NCBI GenBank assembly: GCA_964390955.1 | Contig: CAYMKE010000181.1 | Location: 1 to 7,002, forward strand | Direction: 5' to 3' | DNA length: 7,002 nt | DNA from: CAYMKE01 sp964390955 | GTDB lineage: Bacteria; Bacteroidota; Bacteroidia; Bacteroidales; JBBRXJ01 | The notes under the pieces: generated by a model | What the model was told of the DNA's origin: nothing | What the model saw: the letters and a program-made list of their open reading frames with translations, nothing else | Database searches by the model: none | Shown here: positions 1 to 6,229 of the stretch, piece after piece | Layout: the number at the start of each line of letters is the position of its first letter | Position numbering within the stretch: position 1 is the first letter of the stretch | Translations under genes and position numbers: made by a program

Positions 1-115
1 AGGATTTAAAATTTGAGCAACAACGAAGAAGTTGGACTTTATAGACAAACACTAATTAAAAAACGAGAAGACGGGTTTAATAATATTGAAACGATTTTTT
101 ATCCTGTAAAAAGGG
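1..115. other. Spacer downstream of the permease gene, no gene assigned
   Basis: This stretch lies beyond the stop codon of the minus-strand permease gene and runs to the window edge. I see no convincing coding sequence or hairpin terminator in it. A plus-strand open frame of 46 codons starts at a TTG (13-15) and stops at 151-153. It overlaps the end of the permease gene head-to-tail and matches nothing I recognise, so I treat it as chance. The start of the window does not resemble the sequencing adapter found at the other end. Confidence 0.5.
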
Positions 116-1213
116 TTATTTGGGTGCCGCTTTGTAAAGATAAAAGGCAATAAATGCATAGATGATATTTGGAATCCAAACAGCTATAACAGGATTAAGG
201 TTTCCGCCAATGGCAAATTGTGCAGAAAATTGCATAAATAAAATATATGAGAATGAGGCCAATAATCCAATGCCTAATTGCATTCCCATTCCGCCCCTTA
301 TTTTCCGGGATGACACCGACACTCCAATCACTGTAAGTATAATGGTTGAAAAAGAATAGGCAAACCGTTTGTTTTTTTCAATTATAGTGGCTTTCACATT
401 ACCCACCCCCTGGAGTCTTTGTTCATCAATGTAATCATTCAGTTCCGTCAAGGTCATGGTCTGGATAATATTCGACCTGCGCTTAAAATCTTCAGGATTC
501 ATATTAAGGGCCGTATCCATCTTTTTTCCTCTTTCAATCAATTCATCTCCGTTTTCCTGTATATATCTTACATAATAATTCCGGATAATCCATTTTTCTT
601 GTTTCTCATCCCATTTAATATAATCTGAAATTAATTTGCTTTTTAGCTTTCCATCTTCAAATCTCTCCATAGAAAAATTTTGTCCGATGTCAGTACGGTT
701 ATCATAGCTGTACATATAAATATATAATCCCGGTTCTATTTGTTTGTGTACATTGCGTTGATTAAATAATGGTGGATTCCCGTGGTAATAAGTATCTTCA
801 AAGCGCATCCTGATTTCTGTGGCTTCCGGGACTACATATTGATTCATATAAACAGTTAAAGCCGTAATAATAAGCGCCGAAATCATATAAGGGCGTAATA
901 ACCTGTTAAAACTGATGCCATTGCTCAAAATCGCAATAATTTCAGTATTGTAAGCCATTTTAGAGGTAAAAAAGACCACGGATATAAACACGAAGAATGA
1001 ACTGAACAAAACGGCAAGATAAGGGATATAATTGGGATAGTATACAGTGAACAATTTATACAAAGGCGTATCATTTTGCATGAAATTGTCAATTTTCTCG
1101 GAAAAGTCAAAGACTATAGCTATGGAAACGATGAGTGTAAGTGCCAGAAAAAATGTTCCAAGAAATTTTTTGATTATATAAACATCAAGTTTTTTTAATT
1201 TATTTTTTATCAT
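116..1213 (-). CDS. LptF/LptG-family (YjgP/YjgQ) LPS export permease
   Basis: This is a 365-residue inner-membrane protein of the LptF/LptG family. Family members pair in the LptB2FG ABC transporter, which extracts lipopolysaccharide from the inner membrane and passes it to the LptC/LptA bridge. The layout fits: three N-terminal membrane segments (about 17-37, 62-83, 106-126), a hydrophilic, probably periplasmic jellyroll-type region (about 130-280), and three C-terminal segments (about 284-301, 310-333, 339-360). The stretch around residues 88-108 (NTEIIAILSNGISFNRLLRP) matches the conserved cytoplasmic coupling helix that contacts the LptB ATPase. The length is normal for the family. The ATG start overlaps the tgt stop codon as ATGA, which fixes the start and implies translational coupling. 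There is no Shine-Dalgarno sequence, as usual in Bacteroidota. Sequence alone does not tell me whether this is the LptF or the LptG subunit, so no symbol is given. The partner gene is not in the window. Confidence 0.93.
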   Translation of the reverse strand: MIKNKLKKLDVYIIKKFLGTFFLALTLIVSIAIVFDFSEKIDNFMQNDTPLYKLFTVYYPNYIPYLAVLFSSFFVFISVVFFTSKMAYNTEIIAILSNGISFNRLLRPYMISALIITALTVYMNQYVVPEATEIRMRFEDTYYHGNPPLFNQRNVHKQIEPGLYIYMYSYDNRTDIGQNFSMERFEDGKLKSKLISDYIKWDEKQEKWIIRNYYVRYIQENGDELIERGKKMDTALNMNPEDFKRRSNIIQTMTLTELNDYIDEQRLQGVGNVKATIIEKNKRFAYSFSTIILTVIGVSVSSRKIRGGMGMQLGIGLLASFSYILFMQFSAQFAIGGNLNPVIAVWIPNIIYAFIAFYLYKAAPK

Positions 1214-2340
1214 AATTTTCGATCAAGCTGATGAATAATTTTATCTTTCCAGTATTTAAACACGCCTTCATTGATTTTATCACGTGCTTCCTGCATTAAC
1301 CACAAATAAAAACCAAGATTATGCAACGAAGCGATCTGGGCTCCCAATATTTCTTTACTAACGATCAAATGACGTAAATATGATTTGGAGTATGCTGTAT
1401 CCACGAATACATTTCCATTGGGATCAACAGGAGAATAATCATGCATCCATTTTTTATTTTTAATGTTGATGATTCCATTTTGTGTAAAAAGCATTCCATT
1501 GCGTCCGTTACGTGTTGGCATCACACAATCAAACATATCCACTCCCCTGTCAATGGCTTCCAGGATGTTCACAGGGGTACCAACCCCCATTAAATAGCGG
1601 GGTTTATCATGAGGCAGTATTCCATTCACAACATCTATCATCTGGTACATATCTTCTGCAGGTTCACCCACCGACAACCCGCCTATTGCATTTCCTTCCA
1701 TATCATGTGACGCAATTACTTCAGCAGATTTTTTTCGCAGGTCTTTAAATACGCTTCCCTGGACAATAGGAAAAAAAGTTTGAGGCCCGTCATACAGATG
1801 ATGTGTCTTTTTAAATTGATGTATGCCCCTCTCCAGCCAATGATGCGTAAGCTCCATTGATGTTCCGGCTTCTTTTTTACTACACGGGTATGCAGTACAT
1901 TCATCCAGTGCCATGATGATATCTGCACCAATTTCCCGTTGTATATCCACCACATTTTCAGGAGTAAAAACATGTTTAGAGCCGTCTATATGAGATTGAA
2001 AGGTAACCCCTTCCCTGTTAATTTTTCTCTTTTCCGAAAGTGAAAATACCTGGTATCCGCCACTATCTGTTAATATATTTCCATTCCATCCGATGAATTT
2101 ATGCAATCCACCCGCTTGTTTAATAACCTCTGTCCCCGGCCTTAAAAAAAGATGGTACGTGTTTCCCAATATGACTGAAGCACTGAGGTCATCTTTTAAT
2201 TCACGCTGATGCACAGCTTTTACTGACCCCAATGTACCAACCGGCATGAATACAGGCGTCAAAATCGTTCCGTGAGTGGTTGAGATTTTCCCGGTCCTGG
2301 CATTTGAATTTTTATTATTCTGTATAATTTCAAATATCAT
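1210..2340 (-). CDS. tgt: Queuine tRNA-ribosyltransferase (tRNA-guanine transglycosylase)
   Basis: Tgt exchanges guanine-34 in the anticodon of GUN tRNAs (Asp, Asn, His, Tyr) for a 7-deazaguanine, normally preQ1 in bacteria, as the committed step to queuosine. It is a cytoplasmic TIM-barrel enzyme of about 375 residues; this one has 376. The visible active-site motifs are TDSGG with Asp92 (general acid/base), LDEC with Asp146, PIVQG with Gln194, IGGLSVGE (219-226), and MFDCVMPTRNGR, whose Asp271 aligns with the nucleophile (Asp264 in E. coli). Oddly, the C-terminal zinc site is gone: the three cysteines of the usual CxCxxC are Gly309, Val311 and Asp314, with no change of length, and only the histidine ligand (His340) remains. 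I recall the same loss in Bacteroides Tgt proteins, so it is probably a lineage trait, not damage. The gene is first in an operon with the LPS permease gene, with a 4-base overlap. Confidence 0.97.
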   Translation of the reverse strand: MIFEIIQNNKNSNARTGKISTTHGTILTPVFMPVGTLGSVKAVHQRELKDDLSASVILGNTYHLFLRPGTEVIKQAGGLHKFIGWNGNILTDSGGYQVFSLSEKRKINREGVTFQSHIDGSKHVFTPENVVDIQREIGADIIMALDECTAYPCSKKEAGTSMELTHHWLERGIHQFKKTHHLYDGPQTFFPIVQGSVFKDLRKKSAEVIASHDMEGNAIGGLSVGEPAEDMYQMIDVVNGILPHDKPRYLMGVGTPVNILEAIDRGVDMFDCVMPTRNGRNGMLFTQNGIINIKNKKWMHDYSPVDPNGNVFVDTAYSKSYLRHLIVSKEILGAQIASLHNLGFYLWLMQEARDKINEGVFKYWKDKIIHQLDRKL

Positions 2341-2354
2341 AGTACAAACAGTTC

Positions 2355-2386
2355 GCCATTTTTAAATTTTTCATTTTTTAAATGGC
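2355..2386. repeat. Inverted repeat in the tgt leader
   Basis: GCCATTT (2355-2361) and AAATGGC (2380-2386) form a perfect 7-base inverted repeat around an 18-base A/T-rich loop. It lies between the candidate tgt promoter box and the tgt start codon, so it would fall at or just after the transcription start. It could be an operator or a weak leader hairpin. It does not resemble a preQ1 riboswitch that I can recognise. In DNA this AT-rich, a chance match is possible. Confidence 0.35.
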
Positions 2387-2387
2387 A

Positions 2388-2422
2388 CAAACATAATGAA
2401 AAAAAATATGTCCGGTTACAAA
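2388..2422 (-). promoter_or_regulatory. Candidate Bacteroidota-type promoter for tgt and the permease gene
   Basis: Read on the minus strand, TATGTTTG (2388-2395) is an exact match to the Bacteroidota -7 consensus TAnnTTTG. A TTTG at 2419-2422 could be the -33 element. The 23-base spacing is at the long end of what is reported for this promoter class, which lowers confidence. Transcription would begin near 2380 and leave a leader of roughly 40 bases. Confidence 0.5.
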
Positions 2423-2544
2423 TGATATTTGAAAATCACTTTTCAAAAAAAATAAAATACAGATAACTTAAAAATATTGAATAAATTAAGCAAAAACTGC
2501 AAGGCAGGAATCATTTATTTTCTGATTTTATTATTAAAAAATAT

Positions 2545-2574
2545 TTTGTTTTTTGGGGTATTTATTTATCTTTG
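2545..2574 (+). promoter_or_regulatory. Candidate Bacteroidota-type promoter for gap
   Basis: TTTG (2545-2548) and TATCTTTG (2567-2574), 18 bases apart, match the Bacteroidota primary sigma factor consensus TTTG / TAnnTTTG. Transcription would start near 2580-2582, giving a leader of about 55 bases. The stretch just before the gap start codon is strongly A-rich with no Shine-Dalgarno sequence, a pattern typical of highly expressed Bacteroidota genes. Confidence 0.7.
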
Positions 2575-2637
2575 CGTTCCCCTTGTATATAATTTGTAAA
2601 CATTTATAATTCAATAACAAATAAAAAAAAGTAAATT

Positions 2638-3645
2638 ATGGCAAACGTAAAAGTAGCTATCAATGGTTTCGGAAGAATTGGCCGGAATGTTTTTAAAATA
2701 GCATTAGAACGGTCTAATATTGATGTTGTCGGAATCAATGACATCACCAGTAATAATGTACTGGCCCATTTATTAAAATATGATTCAGCGCAAGGTAAAT
2801 TCCCTGGCGAAGTAAGCTATGACGATAATGGATTAATTGTTAATGGCAAAAACATCAAAGTAAGTGCAGAACGCAATCCTGCCAACATCCCCTGGGCAGA
2901 AACACCAGATGTAGTCGTTGAATCAACCGGTGTATTCAGGTCAAAAGAAAGTGAAAAAGGCGGTTATGGCGACCACTTAAAAAATGGGGCTAAAAAAGTA
3001 ATCCTTACTGTACCTGCTAAAGACCAGATTGACAATATGATCGTTTTGGGTGTCAATGACGATGCCTTAAAACCAGAAGACCAATGTGTTTCAAACGCTT
3101 CATGTACTACAAACTGTTTAGCTCCTGTAGCAAAAGTTTTACACGAAGAATTTGGTATTGTTGACGGGTTGATGACAACCATCCACTCATATACAGCTGA
3201 CCAGGTACTTCATGATGCTCCTCACAGCGACCTGAGAAGAGCACGTGCAGGCGCTTTCTCTCAAGTACCAACAACAACAGGCGCTGCTAAAGCAGTTGGC
3301 AAAGTAATACCTGAATTAAATGGTAAATTGAATGGCCTTGCCGTTCGTGTACCAACTATCACGGGTTCTTTAGTTGATTTAACAGTAAATCTTGAAAAAG
3401 AAGTTACTGCTGACGAAATCAATGCAGCAATGAAAAAATATGCAGACGGCCCGATGAAAGGAATCTTAGCATATACTGAAGACCCTATTGTTTCCGTTGA
3501 TATCATTCACGATGAGCATTCATCTATCTTTGACGCACAAAGCACGATGGTATTAAATGGAAAAACTGTAAAAGTCCTTTCATGGTATGACAATGAATGG
3601 GGCTATTCAGCTCGGGTTGTTGATTTAGCTGCTAAGTTAGCTTAA
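2638..3645 (+). CDS. gap: Type I glyceraldehyde-3-phosphate dehydrogenase
   Basis: This enzyme oxidises and phosphorylates glyceraldehyde 3-phosphate to 1,3-bisphosphoglycerate, with reduction of NAD+, in glycolysis; the reaction runs in reverse in gluconeogenesis. It acts in the cytoplasm as a homotetramer. The 335 residues match the usual family length. The N-terminal Rossmann motif INGFGRIGR is at 8-16, and Asp35 lies where NAD-specific enzymes carry the acidic residue that binds the adenosine ribose. The active-site motif SNASCTTN (152-159) contains the catalytic Cys156, and His183 in TIHSYT is the base partner. The phosphate-site segments TTTGAAKAVG (212-221) and the C-terminal WYDNEWGYS (316-324) are intact. 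The gene stands alone: its own promoter is upstream and a strong terminator follows 21 bases after the stop codon. Codon choice looks slightly richer in G/C-ending codons than in the neighbours, as expected for high expression. Confidence 0.98.
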   Translation: MANVKVAINGFGRIGRNVFKIALERSNIDVVGINDITSNNVLAHLLKYDSAQGKFPGEVSYDDNGLIVNGKNIKVSAERNPANIPWAETPDVVVESTGVFRSKESEKGGYGDHLKNGAKKVILTVPAKDQIDNMIVLGVNDDALKPEDQCVSNASCTTNCLAPVAKVLHEEFGIVDGLMTTIHSYTADQVLHDAPHSDLRRARAGAFSQVPTTTGAAKAVGKVIPELNGKLNGLAVRVPTITGSLVDLTVNLEKEVTADEINAAMKKYADGPMKGILAYTEDPIVSVDIIHDEHSSIFDAQSTMVLNGKTVKVLSWYDNEWGYSARVVDLAAKLA

Positions 3646-3666
3646 AACAATCCCTTTTATAATTCC

Positions 3667-3701
3667 AAAAAGCCCGCAAAAAATTCTTGCGGGCTTTTTT
3701 T
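3667..3701 (+). terminator. Intrinsic terminator of gap, possibly bidirectional
   Basis: GCCCGCAA (3672-3679) pairs with TTGCGGGC (3687-3694) around a 7-base loop. The stem is extended by A-T pairs and followed by seven T residues (3695-3701). This is a textbook Rho-independent terminator for gap. The five A residues at 3667-3671 would give a short U-tract on the other strand, so it may also stop transcripts arriving from the convergent gene to the right. Confidence 0.92.
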
Positions 3702-3865
3702 ATTACTCCAAATTTGGGGTACTGCTTACCATTATATTTGCACATCTTCTTCGCTGCTAAGCCTTTAAAATAAAATACTATGTATGCGGGCTTAGGGCCT
3801 TGCATCTGCACCAAGCTAATGGCATGAATTTTCCGGGTGAAGACAGCACAAAATATATAAATTCA
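3702..3865. other. Structured spacer with promoter-like box and two inverted repeats
   Basis: This spacer lies between the gap terminator and the stop codon of the convergent exported-protein gene. It holds an exact -7-type box on the plus strand, TATATTTG (3733-3740), with TTTG at 3713-3716 only 16 bases upstream. After it come a perfect 7-base inverted repeat CTAAGCC/GGCTTAG (3757-3763 and 3789-3795) and a perfect 8-base one ATGAATTT/AAATTCAT (3824-3831 and 3859-3866). A 15-codon frame starts at ATG 3780 (MYAGLGPCICTKLMA, stop 3825-3827). I cannot assign any of this to a known RNA family. It may be an undescribed small RNA, a dispersed repeat, or nothing functional. Confidence 0.35.
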
Positions 3866-4888
3866 TCAATTATAATAACTCCCTAATTTTTGCTGAAACA
3901 TCTCATGGTTAATTTTATTGATCTTTGCCACAATGTCTGTAATGGCATTTCGTCTAATATCCAGTTGGCCTTCGGATAGTTTATGGCTGTCTTTAAAAAT
4001 GATTTCCTGGATATGGTACCCTTTTTCATCGAGTGTCATGGCTACTGCTGCATTGAAATTCTCAAATATAATCACAGAAGGCAATCTGTTTTTATAATAA
4101 TCATTGATAGAACGCAATACCATATGTTTTATATAATTGATCTGCATCCTGCTAAGATAATTAGCCCCCAGGAGCAATTTCACCAGGTCTATACGTGCTG
4201 ATTTATATGATTCTTTTTCCTTTTTCAAGCGCTTGTATTCCTTGTTTGAGGCATTTAAAAATAATTCAATGAATCGTTCGGGCAGGTATTCCAGGTCATT
4301 TAGCTCATCTTTACGTTTGCGTTTTTTATATTCCTTAATGGCGTATTTTTGATTTACAGGCACATAATATTTCCATTTTTTTGTGCGCTTGTAAGACTCT
4401 GTTCTTGGCCTTGGCCGCCATTTTGACTCTGATCTAAGCATCAAAGGGTTGTCAATTTCCAGGTAGCCTTTTTCAAGCGAAAAAAGCAACGTATTCACAA
4501 AATGAATCCATCCCCCTCCAATGTATCCATGAATGGCACTCCATAATGTAGTCTCTTCACTTTTCACAATATTCTCATCCAATGTATCAATTGAACTGGT
4601 ATCCAATTTTACACTTATTGACTGTTCTTTTAATTGACTGACAAATTCTTTGTCTAAATTAACCGGATAATAAGTAAAACTTTTTAAATCAGACTCTCTG
4701 TTGACCGATGTATGATGAAGCTCTTCAATATTGTATATTTTAATCGAATCATTCTCTAATTTTAATTCGATCTCAAAATCAGTGCCCCAGCTCATTTTTT
4801 GAATCAGGTGCTTACCTGATTCTTCCTGTCCATTCATGAGTATTGAAACCGGAAACATCAGGACGATAAATAATGTTGTGATTTTCAT
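3866..4888 (-). CDS. Exported protein of unknown function
   Basis: I do not recognise this 340-residue protein as a named family. Residues 1-20 look like a Sec signal peptide (MKITTLFIVLMFPVSILMNG followed by QEE). There is no lipobox cysteine, and the whole protein contains no cysteine, so after cleavage it is probably a soluble periplasmic or secreted protein. A glycine-rich, aromatic stretch lies near 116-130 (WSAIHGYIGGGWIHF). Residues 157-193 are very basic and tyrosine-rich, and a lysine-rich predicted helix follows near 215-230. The C-terminal third (about 232-340) looks like a compact alpha/beta domain containing LPSVIIFENFNAAVAMTLDE (269-288). The gene is monocistronic here, convergent with gap and divergent from the TlpA-like gene. 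Its spacer shows only a weak promoter match on this strand (AAATTTTG read on the minus strand, 4940-4947). Both termini look complete, so it is probably a functional gene restricted to Bacteroidota. Confidence 0.85.
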   Translation of the reverse strand: MKITTLFIVLMFPVSILMNGQEESGKHLIQKMSWGTDFEIELKLENDSIKIYNIEELHHTSVNRESDLKSFTYYPVNLDKEFVSQLKEQSISVKLDTSSIDTLDENIVKSEETTLWSAIHGYIGGGWIHFVNTLLFSLEKGYLEIDNPLMLRSESKWRPRPRTESYKRTKKWKYYVPVNQKYAIKEYKKRKRKDELNDLEYLPERFIELFLNASNKEYKRLKKEKESYKSARIDLVKLLLGANYLSRMQINYIKHMVLRSINDYYKNRLPSVIIFENFNAAVAMTLDEKGYHIQEIIFKDSHKLSEGQLDIRRNAITDIVAKINKINHEMFQQKLGSYYN

Positions 4889-5016
4889 ATATACTATTTT
4901 TTAGTTAATAAAGTTGTTATTTAACAATCTTAAAAATACCAAAATTTTAAAGAATTAAAATAAAAAAATTCATAATTTAATTTTTTTTAATAATATTTAC
5001 ATGCTCATTGCTTAAA

Positions 5017-5045
5017 ACATAAGACATAACATAACATAAAACATA
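5017..5045 (+). repeat. ACATA repeat cluster in the leader of the TlpA-like gene
   Basis: Five copies of ACATA occur at 5017-5021, 5024-5028, 5029-5033, 5034-5038 and 5041-5045. The middle three are directly adjacent and the outer ones are set off by two bases. The cluster ends five bases before the ATG of the lipoprotein gene, in the place a ribosome binding site would occupy. No Shine-Dalgarno sequence is present. The rest of the spacer (4889-5016) is extremely AT-rich, and I find no exact TAnnTTTG box there on the plus strand. Confidence 0.6.
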
Positions 5046-5050
5046 GAAAT

Positions 5051-6217
5051 ATGAACCAGCTAATATTTATTATTTCATTGATTATGATCATTTCCTGTAA
5101 TGAAAAAGAGCCTCATTTTATAGTGGAAGGAAATGTTAAAGGTGGTACGGGTAAAATGATTTATTTAAAGAAAATGCAAAACAACAAACTGGCCTCTGTT
5201 GACTCCGCTGTGATTAATGAAGACAATTATTTTAAATTAACCGGAACAACAGAAAAACCACGTTTTTACACATTACAAACAGGCTCTAATGAAGGCATTA
5301 CGCTGATCATTAATAAAACAGATGAAATCTATATAAAAACCAGTATAAAAAAATTCAGCAAAGCTTATTCAATCAATGGATCGGTTGACTCCAAGTTGAT
5401 TCGCAGCCTTTCCGGTAAAATTTCAGATTCAAGAGAGGTCATTGATTCGCTGGGCCGGGAATTCAAAGAAAACAGAAAAAATCCTGAGATAGCGTCTATC
5501 AAAGCAGAGCTTGACTCCATTTATCGTGAAACGATCCGGGATACCAGGGAATACCTTGTGAGTTTCATAAAAAAACATCCTTCTTCTTTAGCCAGTTTAA
5601 TGGCTGTTTACCAAAAAGTGACTCCTGAAAACAGGCTTATCACAACAGAGGAACACTTCGACATTTACCTGTTACTCGATTCTGCATTGACAAAAAAATA
5701 TCCGGGATACGAGCCGGTTCAGCGGTTTCATGAACAGGTTCAACATGCCAAAGAAATGAAGAAAAAATTCAGCACCGGCCAACCCGTACCTGACATTGCA
5801 TTTCCTTCCCCAAATGGAGATACCATTTCGCTGTCATCTTTAGAAGGAAAATACGTGTTACTTGATTTCTGGGCTTCATGGTGTAATCCGTGCAGAATTG
5901 AAAACAAAAAATTTGTCCGGCTATATTACAAATATGCCGACAAAGGGTTTGACATTTACCAGGTGTCATTAGACAAAAACAAAGATGACTGGGTTAAGGC
6001 AATACAAAAAGACAGGATTGGAAATTGGCATCAGGTAAGCGATTTACAACACTGGAATTCACCATTAGCAGCTGTTTATAACATCAAAGATATTCCAAAA
6101 AATTTCCTGTTGGACAAAGAAGGGCGTATCATTGCAAAGGATATAAACGGGGAACAATTAGGTGAAAAACTGGAAGAAATTTTCACTGCTCAAAAAACGA
6201 ATACACCCAATAATTAA
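5051..6217 (+). CDS. TlpA-like thiol-disulfide lipoprotein with N-terminal DUF4369-like domain
   Basis: This 388-residue envelope protein probably acts as a thiol-disulfide oxidoreductase or reductase; its substrate is unknown. The N-terminus carries a lipoprotein signal with lipobox IISC, and Cys16 is the lipidation site. Residues about 22-115 form a beta-rich domain of the DUF4369 type (IVEGNVKGGTGKMIYL...) that commonly precedes TlpA domains in Bacteroidota. A charged, probably helical linker spans about 120-240. The C-terminal AhpC/TSA/TlpA-like thioredoxin domain (about 243-380) has the active site WCNPC with Cys278 and Cys281 inside FWASWCNPCR, and a cis-proline region at IPKNFLLD (348-355). 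The length fits this architecture. The ATG follows an A/T-rich leader with an ACATA repeat cluster. The LpxH-like gene starts 12 bases after the stop codon in the same frame, so the two are likely co-transcribed. Family members are often numerous in one genome, so no gene symbol is warranted. Confidence 0.93.
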   Translation: MNQLIFIISLIMIISCNEKEPHFIVEGNVKGGTGKMIYLKKMQNNKLASVDSAVINEDNYFKLTGTTEKPRFYTLQTGSNEGITLIINKTDEIYIKTSIKKFSKAYSINGSVDSKLIRSLSGKISDSREVIDSLGREFKENRKNPEIASIKAELDSIYRETIRDTREYLVSFIKKHPSSLASLMAVYQKVTPENRLITTEEHFDIYLLLDSALTKKYPGYEPVQRFHEQVQHAKEMKKKFSTGQPVPDIAFPSPNGDTISLSSLEGKYVLLDFWASWCNPCRIENKKFVRLYYKYADKGFDIYQVSLDKNKDDWVKAIQKDRIGNWHQVSDLQHWNSPLAAVYNIKDIPKNFLLDKEGRIIAKDINGEQLGEKLEEIFTAQKTNTPNN

Positions 6218-6229
6218 AACATTATTTAT

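Noticed and set aside
13..153. Plus-strand open frame of 46 codons from a TTG start at the left end
   Set aside because: It runs antisense into the last 38 bases of the permease gene, has no ATG and no recognisable motif, and lies at the window edge where its context is missing.
1716..1973. Open frame of 85 codons on the minus strand inside tgt, and a 78-codon plus-strand frame at 1512-1748
   Set aside because: Both lie wholly within the well-supported tgt gene in other frames, and their translations look like shadow sequence (runs of Cys, Trp, His) with no domain.
2395..2560. Very AT-rich spacer as a possible replication origin or insertion site
   Set aside because: I see no DnaA-box cluster, no target-site duplication and no terminal inverted repeats. 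It is explained by two divergent promoters.
2964..3506. Two minus-strand open frames antisense to gap (72 and 81 codons)
   Set aside because: They mirror the codon structure of the highly conserved gap gene and carry no independent motif or promoter.
3632..3814. Minus-strand 60-codon open frame from a TTG start between gap and the exported-protein gene
   Set aside because: It runs through the gap terminator hairpin into the end of gap. The right part (from about 3720) is odd in composition, but the frame cannot be a normal gene; that segment is treated as a structured spacer instead.
3824..3866. Terminator for the minus-strand exported-protein gene at the ATGAATTT/AAATTCAT repeat
   Set aside because: The stem is AT-rich, the loop is 27 bases and no U-tract would follow on the minus strand. 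The hairpin at 3667-3701 is a better candidate.
4940..4947. Promoter -7 box for the exported-protein gene (AAATTTTG on the minus strand)
   Set aside because: It differs from TAnnTTTG at the first base and has no TTTG at a suitable distance, and such near matches are expected by chance in DNA this AT-rich.
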